A DNA stretch of 46,985 nucleotides from Anaerolineae bacterium (lineage in GTDB: Bacteria > Chloroflexota > Anaerolineae > Aggregatilineales > Aggregatilineaceae). Positions 41,550 to 46,985 of this stretch are shown piece by piece. The stretch is from contig JAFGTJ010000458.1 of the NCBI GenBank assembly GCA_016934195.1, positions 1-46,985 of the forward strand. Reading direction: 5' to 3'. Position 1 is the first letter of the stretch. Each line of letters starts with the position of its first letter. Under the pieces are notes generated by a model. That model was not told the origin of the DNA, did no database searches, and saw nothing but the letters and a program-made list of their open reading frames with translations. Both the position numbers and the translations under genes were made by a program.

Positions 41550-42884
41550 ATGGGTTGGGACTTTGACGATTTTGAACCGGTAGAGGATGATGAGCCAGCA
41601 AACAGCCGAGGGCGGTTTCTCAATTTTCTGATCGGCGCGGCAGTGGGTGTGATTACGTTGGTGCTTATCACGTCGCTCGTATTAACGACTGTGGCGCATC
41701 TGTTGATGGATGACACACCGGTACGCCGCTCTGTGACGCGCGACCAGCCATCTCAGGCTGACTTGGTGAACGCGAACTATCGCCCCAGTAATTGGGTAGA
41801 GCCAAACCTCTTTCAGATCATCACGCCGACGCCGGTCGCGCCGGATGTGGTTGTGCAGGCCGACGCGGAACATGCGCTGCTCATTAACATTTATGAGCGG
41901 GTTAATCCCTCCGTTGTCAATATTGAGGTTGTGAGCCGGTTTCACAGCGACACCGACGTGATTGACAGCAGCGGGTCGGGGTTTGTGCTGGATATGGATG
42001 GTCATATTGTCACCAACTCGCACGTCATTCGTGAGGCGAATGAAATCCTGGTGACGTTTTATGACGGCTATGTCATCGAGGCGCAGATCATCGGTGTGGA
42101 TGATTACAGCGACCTGGCCGTTATCCGGGTTGATCCGGCTCGCAGCCCGTTAGTGCCGGTGATGTTGGGGGATAGCAACACGTTGCAGGTCGGCCAGCGG
42201 GTGATCGCCATTGGCAACCCGTTTGGGCTGGACGGCAGCATGACGGTCGGCATTGTGAGCGCGTTGGGGCGGTCGCTGCCGTCGGCGCAGTTGCTCGATC
42301 CGAACAGCTATGCTGGCTACAGCAACCCCTCGATTATCCAGCTTGACGCGGCGGTGAATCCCGGCAACTCCGGCGGGCCGCTGCTGGATTCTTACGGCCA
42401 GGTGATCGGCATCAACACCGCGATACGGACGGAAAATGGCGTATTCCAGGGGATCGCGTTCGCGGTGCCGGTGAACACCATGAAGCGCGTGGTTCCCCAG
42501 TTGATCCAGACCGGGTTTGCCGAGTATTCCTGGTTGGGGATTCAAAGCCCGCCGAATGAGCTTGGTACCAGCGTCGCGGCCCTGGCGGACGAACTGGGCT
42601 TCCCGGTCCGCAGCGGAGTCATGGTCAGTCAGGTTGTAGCGGATTCCCCGGCGTACCGGGCCGGGTTGCAGGGCGGAACTGAGGAAGTGCAGGTGCGCGG
42701 AGTTTTTGTGCCGACCAACGGTGATATCGTCGTTGCCATCAATGGGATGATGGTGCATGATATTGACGATCTGACCGCGTTCCTGGTGGAAAATACCTCA
42801 CCCGGTGATACCGTTGTGCTGACCATTGTGCGCAATGGGCAGACATTGGACGTGGATGTAACGCTAGGGGTGCGGCCCCGGTAA
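41550..42884 (+). CDS. HtrA/DegP-like serine protease with PDZ domain
   Basis: A short acidic cytoplasmic N terminus is followed by one membrane segment (about 25-48), so the protease domain faces outward. The trypsin-like triad is His158 (IVTNSHVI), Asp188 (YSDLAVI) and Ser274 (NPGNSGGPL). One PDZ domain follows (about 325-440), with a carboxylate loop near YSWLGIQSP and a VVLTIVRNGQTLDVDVTLG end. By family knowledge it degrades or refolds misfolded envelope proteins. GAGAGGAC precedes the ATG. Its place between a J-domain co-chaperone and an HspR-like repressor fits stress control. The 66-nt gap upstream holds no clear promoter. Confidence 0.95.
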   Translation: MGWDFDDFEPVEDDEPANSRGRFLNFLIGAAVGVITLVLITSLVLTTVAHLLMDDTPVRRSVTRDQPSQADLVNANYRPSNWVEPNLFQIITPTPVAPDVVVQADAEHALLINIYERVNPSVVNIEVVSRFHSDTDVIDSSGSGFVLDMDGHIVTNSHVIREANEILVTFYDGYVIEAQIIGVDDYSDLAVIRVDPARSPLVPVMLGDSNTLQVGQRVIAIGNPFGLDGSMTVGIVSALGRSLPSAQLLDPNSYAGYSNPSIIQLDAAVNPGNSGGPLLDSYGQVIGINTAIRTENGVFQGIAFAVPVNTMKRVVPQLIQTGFAEYSWLGIQSPPNELGTSVAALADELGFPVRSGVMVSQVVADSPAYRAGLQGGTEEVQVRGVFVPTNGDIVVAINGMMVHDIDDLTAFLVENTSPGDTVVLTIVRNGQTLDVDVTLGVRPR

Positions 42885-42900
42885 GCGCGGAGGTGACAGC

Positions 42901-43224
42901 ATGAACGACTCCATTCCCTGTGACGACGAACCGTGTTATACCATCGGTGTAGTGGCGCGAATGGTCGATCTGCATCCTCAAACCCTGCGCAATTACGAGC
43001 AGGGGGGGTTGGTTATTCCCCAACGCAGCGCCGGGAACATTCGCCTGTATTCTCAGCGTGAGGTCGAGCGTTTGAAGAAGATCAACCGGCTGACTCAGGA
43101 GTTGGGCGTGAATCTGGCCGGGGTGGAGGTTATTCTGCGTATGACCGACCAGATCGAAATGCTGCAAATCAAGTTGAGCCTGTTACAGCAGCAGCTTAAT
43201 ACCGAGCGAGAACGGCGCGCTTGA
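42901..43224 (+). CDS. hspR: MerR-family heat-shock regulator (HspR-like)
   Basis: The 107-residue protein has an N-terminal MerR winged helix: YTIGVVARMVDLHPQTLRNYEQGGLV, IRLYSQREVERLKKINRLTQELGVNLAGVEVIL, followed by a coiled coil (MLQIKLSLLQQQL) for dimerisation. The Leu-x-Pro-Gln-Thr-Leu-Arg-Asn-Tyr-Glu core and the short effector-free C terminus are as in HspR, which represses dnaK/dnaJ operons in other bacteria. It would repress this operon, including itself, with relief on heat stress. A strong GGAGGTGA lies before the ATG, 16 nt after htrA. Another short MerR regulator is possible but less likely given the neighbours. Confidence 0.88.
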   Translation: MNDSIPCDDEPCYTIGVVARMVDLHPQTLRNYEQGGLVIPQRSAGNIRLYSQREVERLKKINRLTQELGVNLAGVEVILRMTDQIEMLQIKLSLLQQQLNTERERRA

Positions 43225-43247
43225 AGTACAGGATTATGATACGATAA

Positions 43248-43275
43248 CCTGGCATCGTGGGATGCCGGGTTTTTT
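43248..43275 (+). terminator. Terminator of the heat-shock operon
   Basis: CCTGGCATC (43248-43256) and GATGCCGGG (43261-43269) form a 9-bp stem with a GTGG loop and one U-G pair, followed directly by TTTTTT. It lies 24 nt after the HspR-like gene. Confidence 0.88.
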
Positions 43276-43298
43276 ATGCCGACAGGAGCGAGTTTATT

Positions 43299-44114
43299 AT
43301 GCAATGGGTTCGTTTTGAGGCGGAGGGCGTGTCGCAGTGGGGTATTCTTCGCGCGGACGTGATCACCGCTGTGTCGCTCACCTGGGACGAGATTCTGGCC
43401 GGGCAGTTGCCAGATGTTTCGGATTCTGGCCCACAGTACCAACGTGACGCGGTTCGGCTGCTTGCACCGGTAGGCCGTCCGGGGAAGGTGATTGCCATCG
43501 GGAAGAACTACCTGGATCACTGCCGCGAAACCAATACCGAACCGCCTGCCAGACCGCTTATCTTTGCCAAGTTTCCCACCGCCATTATTGGGCCGGGAGA
43601 CGCGATTATATGGTCGGCGGCGCTAACGCAGCAGGTGGACTACGAGGCGGAACTCGCGGTTGTGATCGGCAAAACGGCGCGGCGGGTATCCGAAGCGGAC
43701 GCGCTGGATTATGTGTTCGGCTACACGGTTGCCAATGACGTGAGCGCCCGTGATCTGCAATTTGGCGATGGGCAGTGGGTGCGCGGCAAGAGTCTTGATA
43801 CGTTTTGTCCTCTGGGACCCGCCGTTATCACCGCCGACGAAATTCCCGATCCGCAAACCCTGGCGATCCGGTGCGAGCTGAACGGCATAGAGAGGCAGGC
43901 CAGCACGACCAGCGAGATGATTTTTGGCGTGGCGCAGTTGGTGGCGTTTTGTTCCCAGGCGTTTACATTGGAACCGGGCGACATGATCCTGACCGGCACG
44001 CCGCACGGTGTCGGCGCGTTCCGCGATCCGAAGCTGTTTATGGGCGACGGTGATACGGTGGTAGTCGAGATTGAACGGGTGGGCCGCCTGGAAAACCGCT
44101 GTATAGTGGAGTAA
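43299..44114 (+). CDS. Fumarylacetoacetate hydrolase (FAH) family protein
   Basis: The 271-residue protein has the single FAH domain: GRPGKVIAIGKNYLDHC, then VDYEAELAVVIGKTARRV, with metal-binding glutamates, ANDVSARDLQ, and ILTGTPHGVGAFRDPK. By family knowledge these metal-dependent enzymes act on acylpyruvates, 2-oxo-hept-3-ene-dioates or oxaloacetate (as hydrolase, isomerase or decarboxylase); the specific reaction cannot be told here. The start ATG 43299 has ACAGGAGCG upstream; the longer track ORF begins inside the terminator stem. It is a separate transcription unit after the heat-shock operon, and I saw no clear promoter in the 75-nt gap. Confidence 0.9.
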   Translation: MQWVRFEAEGVSQWGILRADVITAVSLTWDEILAGQLPDVSDSGPQYQRDAVRLLAPVGRPGKVIAIGKNYLDHCRETNTEPPARPLIFAKFPTAIIGPGDAIIWSAALTQQVDYEAELAVVIGKTARRVSEADALDYVFGYTVANDVSARDLQFGDGQWVRGKSLDTFCPLGPAVITADEIPDPQTLAIRCELNGIERQASTTSEMIFGVAQLVAFCSQAFTLEPGDMILTGTPHGVGAFRDPKLFMGDGDTVVVEIERVGRLENRCIVE

Positions 44115-44122
44115 AGGGCTGT

Positions 44123-44131
44123 GTTATAATC
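44123..44131 (+). promoter_or_regulatory. Extended -10 promoter of the HAD phosphatase gene
   Basis: TGTTATAAT (TG at 44123-44124, TATAAT at 44126-44131) is an extended -10 element, which can work without a strong -35. It lies about 38 nt before the start codon, just after the FAH stop. Confidence 0.6.
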
Positions 44132-44169
44132 TGCCGGATTGCCCATTGTTCACCAGACAAAAGGATATT

Positions 44170-44970
44170 ATGCCATTCTCATTTGATGCGATACGAGCCG
44201 TTGTGCTGGATATGGACGGCGTGCTGTGGCGCGGCGGCGACATTTTGCCGGGAGTCCCGGCGTTTTTTGATTTCGCGCAGCAGCAAGGGATTTCCTACGC
44301 TTTTGCGACCAACAACAGCTCAAAAACGGTCGATAACTACATTGATCGCCTGACCAATGTGGGGATTCCCGTTGGGCCAGAACAGATCATCACGTCGGCA
44401 GTGGCAACGGCGGATTATATCCGGCAGCGTTACCCGGTGGAAACGCCGGTTTACATCATCGGGCAGCAGGGCATCCGGCAGGCGCTGGCGGAACGCGGCT
44501 TCTCTGAAGACCCGGCCCGCGCTGAGCTGATCGTGGTCGGGATTGACTTTGATATCGGCTACGAAAAGTTCAAAATTGCGACGCTGCGCATCCGGGCCGG
44601 GGCGGACTTCATCGGCACCAATGGGGATCGGACGTTTCCTACGCCGGAAGGTTTGGTGCCGGGAAACGGGTCGCTGCTGGCGTTGATCGAAGCGGCCACC
44701 GATCAAGCGCCTATCGTGATCGGCAAACCGGAAACGGCGATGTTTGAGGTTGCGTTAGATCGCCTGGGGACCACGCCCGCCCAAACCTTGATGATCGGCG
44801 ACCGTTTGGGAACCGATATTCTGGGGGCGCAGCGGGCCGGGCTAAAAACGGCGCTGGTCCTGACCGGCATCACGTCCGCCGAAGAAGCGCGCACCGCCGA
44901 TATCCAGGCCGACGCCGTATTCGAGTCGCTGGCCGATATCCAGGCCGCATGGGAAACTGTGGTAGTGTGA
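44170..44970 (+). CDS. NagD-like HAD-superfamily phosphatase
   Basis: The 266-residue protein is a class IIA HAD hydrolase: the nucleophile Asp14 and acid/base Asp16 lie in VVLDMDGVLWRGG, motif II in FATNNSS, the Lys of motif III in GKPETAMFEVALDRLG, and motif IV in MIGDRLGTDILGAQRAGL. A cap domain occupies the middle. By family knowledge such enzymes dephosphorylate small sugar or nucleotide phosphates, such as phosphoglycolate or UMP; the substrate is undetermined. The ATG at 44170 has AAAGGAT upstream. Its stop overlaps the start of the metallopeptidase gene (TGATG), so the two may be coupled. Confidence 0.93.
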   Translation: MPFSFDAIRAVVLDMDGVLWRGGDILPGVPAFFDFAQQQGISYAFATNNSSKTVDNYIDRLTNVGIPVGPEQIITSAVATADYIRQRYPVETPVYIIGQQGIRQALAERGFSEDPARAELIVVGIDFDIGYEKFKIATLRIRAGADFIGTNGDRTFPTPEGLVPGNGSLLALIEAATDQAPIVIGKPETAMFEVALDRLGTTPAQTLMIGDRLGTDILGAQRAGLKTALVLTGITSAEEARTADIQADAVFESLADIQAAWETVVV

Positions 44971-46208
44971 TGGTGGAGCGGACGGTGATAAAACTGCGTT
45001 GGCCTGCTGCCCGTATCGTAACGGTGGGGTTGGTTGTATTGGCGGTTGTGGGCTTGTCCTGGGGACTTGTCGGATTGCAGGTATTGGCGCAAGGCGATCC
45101 ACCTCCGGCGGGCGATAATTTTGGTATGGCGTCGTCGGATGTGCAGTGGACGGTGGGGGAGTTGGCTTTCCAGAGCAATTACCCGGCGGGATTCCAGTTC
45201 CAGGCCGAAATTCGCAGCAGCGCCGGGCCAATTGTGCGCGGGCGCGTGATCTGGTCGCATGTGCCGGGAACGCAGCGCAGCCGCCCGGTAAACGTTGATC
45301 CCGACACCGGCACATTGACGGCGGTCTGGGATGCGACCGGGTCCGATGCGGTGCCGCCCTGGGTCGGGCTGATGTATTACTGGGACGTGGGCGATTCGGA
45401 GGGGAATGCGTTCCAGACCGAGCCGCAGTATGTTGAGTACGAAGACACGACTCATGACTGGGTGCGCACGGAAACCGACGACATTATCGTTTTCGCGCAA
45501 AACTTGCCGGATGAGGTTGGTCCCCTGGTGGCGGACGCGATGGCCGCACAGCGCGAAATGTACCGCGCCGCCTGGGGAGGATTGCTGCCCTATAAACCGC
45601 GCGCTATTTTGTTTGGCAGTCGCGGCGCGTGGCTGGAATGGCAGATCACGACGGTGAACTATTCCACCATTGGCCTCACCTCGGATGACTGGGGCGGGAC
45701 GGGCCAGGTGGTGTCCGGCGGCGGGCTGACCGATCTGGCGTATGGCACGGTGTTACACGAGGTCGCGCATTTGTACCAGAACGAATTTACGCTTATGGTC
45801 CCCGGTAGCTGGCTGATCGAGGGTAACGCCACATTTTTCGAGTTGAACCAGCAGTATAACTACGAGTCGTCGGTGCGCCACCTTGCAGCGAGCGGTAATC
45901 TACCGGTCCTGCTGCAAGGGACCGGTCCCGGTGTGAGTGGGCGTAATGCGCGGCGCGGCTATGATATCGGCTACACGTTTTGGAAGTGGTTGGTCGATAA
46001 CTACGGCCTGGAAGGGCACCGCCAGTTGATCGAGTTGTTAGATCAGGGGATCGGGCGCGTGGCGGCGATTGAAACTGTGACTGGCCTGACGGCTCAGGAC
46101 GTTGAAAGCCGCTGGCGGACCTGGCTCGGAGCGTCTGCGCTGCCGCCCACGCTGGTTCCTACGCCCACGTTTTTGATCTTCCCGACGATTGCGCCACTTG
46201 GGTATTGA
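44970..46208 (+). CDS. Secreted metallopeptidase (HExxH, peptidase MA-like)
   Basis: An N-terminal hydrophobic segment (VTVGLVVLAVVGLSWGLVGLQVLA) serves as signal peptide or anchor. A beta-rich domain of about 110 residues follows, then the peptidase part, with zinc-binding HEVAH (residues 263-267) and a downstream Glu-rich helix (WLIEGNATFFEL) supplying a third ligand, as in gluzincins of the peptidase MA-like group. The C terminus ends in a PTLVPTPTF-type tail. It probably cleaves proteins outside the cell. The ATG at 44970 overlaps the previous stop; the track's 44949 start is also possible. Confidence 0.87.
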   Translation: MVERTVIKLRWPAARIVTVGLVVLAVVGLSWGLVGLQVLAQGDPPPAGDNFGMASSDVQWTVGELAFQSNYPAGFQFQAEIRSSAGPIVRGRVIWSHVPGTQRSRPVNVDPDTGTLTAVWDATGSDAVPPWVGLMYYWDVGDSEGNAFQTEPQYVEYEDTTHDWVRTETDDIIVFAQNLPDEVGPLVADAMAAQREMYRAAWGGLLPYKPRAILFGSRGAWLEWQITTVNYSTIGLTSDDWGGTGQVVSGGGLTDLAYGTVLHEVAHLYQNEFTLMVPGSWLIEGNATFFELNQQYNYESSVRHLAASGNLPVLLQGTGPGVSGRNARRGYDIGYTFWKWLVDNYGLEGHRQLIELLDQGIGRVAAIETVTGLTAQDVESRWRTWLGASALPPTLVPTPTFLIFPTIAPLGY

Positions 46209-46230
46209 GAGTGTGGGGGAGCGGGCTGCG

Positions 46231-46985
46231 ATGAATTCCCGGCGATTAGTGAATTATCTGCTGCTGGTGGCGGTGGTGGCCGGATTGTGCGGGCCGGAAC
46301 TGGTGTTTGCCCAGGGGGGCGGTGATGAGCCGGAGCAGGATACCGGCCTGATCTACACCTACCGTACCGAAATCCTGTTTCCGGCAGTGGTGCGTTTTTT
46401 CGTCGGGATCAATGCCCCGCCGGACCAGATCGTATCTGCCGCGCTGACGCTGCGCCAGGAAAGCGGCCTGGACGTATCTTTTACGCTCAGCCCGGAACAG
46501 CACCTGTTTAACAGCGCCGAACTGTTTGTCGAGCTGGTGTATGACCTGGATTTGACCAACGGCGCGATCCCGGTGCCGTTTGAGCCGGTCAATTTCCTGT
46601 GGCAAATCCAGACCGAGGACGGCCAGCTTTCTACGGCGGTTGATCAATTTTTGTTTCAGGACGGCGCGCGTGGCGAGTGGCAGTCAGCCGGTGTGCCGCC
46701 GCTGATCCTGCATTGGACCAATGAGAATCTGGCGGGGCGGGCTATCCGCGAAGAAGTGATGGCCGCCTATGGCCTGATCAACCACCAGACCGGGCGTTCG
46801 CCGTTGTTCCAGTTCGCCATGTACGATCCGGCGGTGCGCCTCTGCCGGGAATTTGAAGACACAGAGACAGGCGAGATCGAAACGGTCGTGGTTTCCCGCA
46901 CCGACCAGACCGCCTATCCGTGCTCGGTGGAAGCCTTCGCGCGCTTGTATGCGGCGGCAGGCATAACGTTTTTGCAGCGGCCCAC
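46231..46985 (+). CDS. Secreted protein, probable paralogue of the metallopeptidase, 3' end missing
   Basis: The frame is open from ATG 46231 to the end of the window (251 codons), so the ORF track does not list it. A signal peptide is clear (LLLVAVVAGLCGPELVFAQ). The part present has a beta-rich region (TYRTEILFPAVVRFFVGINAP) and then WTNENLAGRAIREEVMAAYG, comparable in order to the sensor-like domain and the start of the peptidase domain in the preceding gene. No HExxH has been reached. I infer a second secreted peptidase of the same kind, in an operon with the first (22 nt apart), but the family is unproven. Confidence 0.75.
   Translation, partial: MNSRRLVNYLLLVAVVAGLCGPELVFAQGGGDEPEQDTGLIYTYRTEILFPAVVRFFVGINAPPDQIVSAALTLRQESGLDVSFTLSPEQHLFNSAELFVELVYDLDLTNGAIPVPFEPVNFLWQIQTEDGQLSTAVDQFLFQDGARGEWQSAGVPPLILHWTNENLAGRAIREEVMAAYGLINHQTGRSPLFQFAMYDPAVRLCREFEDTETGEIETVVVSRTDQTAYPCSVEAFARLYAAAGITFLQRP

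Overview
The window is about 47 kb of protein-dense bacterial chromosome. No phage, insertion sequence, CRISPR array, rRNA or tRNA was recognised. It looks like Chloroflexota, probably Anaerolineae. This is an inference from style and content: secreted proteins ending in Pro/Thr-rich PTPT-like tails, WD40 lipoproteins, many GAF-domain sensors, a Ser/Thr kinase plus PP2C system, and an HspR-type heat-shock regulator. No marker gene settles it.

Layout. (1) 1-2.0 kb: the start of a xylulokinase-like gene on the minus strand, divergent from metK, which has a consensus sigma70 promoter, a SAM-I riboswitch and a terminator upstream. (2) 2.0-9.6 kb, plus strand: a membrane-anchored protein, a methyltransferase with a Trm112-like zinc ribbon, a MaoC hydratase, a very long class A penicillin-binding protein and a double GNAT acetyltransferase. 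(3) 9.6-13.4 kb: a Ser/Thr kinase fused to a NarL-type receiver and LuxR-type HTH (minus), a divergent lipoprotein (plus), and a WD40 lipoprotein (minus). (4) 13.5-33.6 kb: a PadR regulator, then a tightly packed run of ten co-directional genes. These are a lone receiver, two soluble GAF proteins, two six-TM GAF proteins, a periplasmic-sensor/HAMP/GAF protein, a 2242-residue multi-GAF/PAS hybrid histidine kinase, a threonine synthase fused to a receiver domain, a receiver-histidine kinase and a DMT transporter. Junctions between these genes overlap or are at most 9 nt. (5) 33.6-36.4 kb: a HEAT-repeat protein divergent from a zinc-ribbon PP2C phosphatase, then a 48-residue Flp pilin gene that the ORF track missed. 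(6) 36.5-40.4 kb, minus strand: a PrsW-like membrane protease fused to a cyclic-nucleotide-binding domain, a separate cyclic-nucleotide-binding protein and a secreted two-domain protein. (7) 40.4-43.3 kb: a heat-shock operon (DnaJ/CbpA-like, HtrA/DegP-like, HspR-like) with a consensus promoter and a terminator. (8) 43.3-47 kb: an FAH-family enzyme, a NagD-like HAD phosphatase, a secreted HExxH metallopeptidase and the start of another secreted protein.

The strongest candidate for an undescribed system is the 14.5-33.6 kb GAF array. Five successive sensors have no output domain. Four of them carry the same linker motif (LNrqLTg..W) before a short second GAF, and all five stop just after the first helix and strand of another GAF. 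They sit directly upstream of one giant hybrid kinase that carries the same modules. The same operon then encodes a biosynthetic enzyme, threonine synthase, with a complete receiver domain at its C terminus. I infer a multi-subunit sensory complex whose phosphorelay may reach a metabolic enzyme directly. Everything beyond the domain architecture and gene order is inference.
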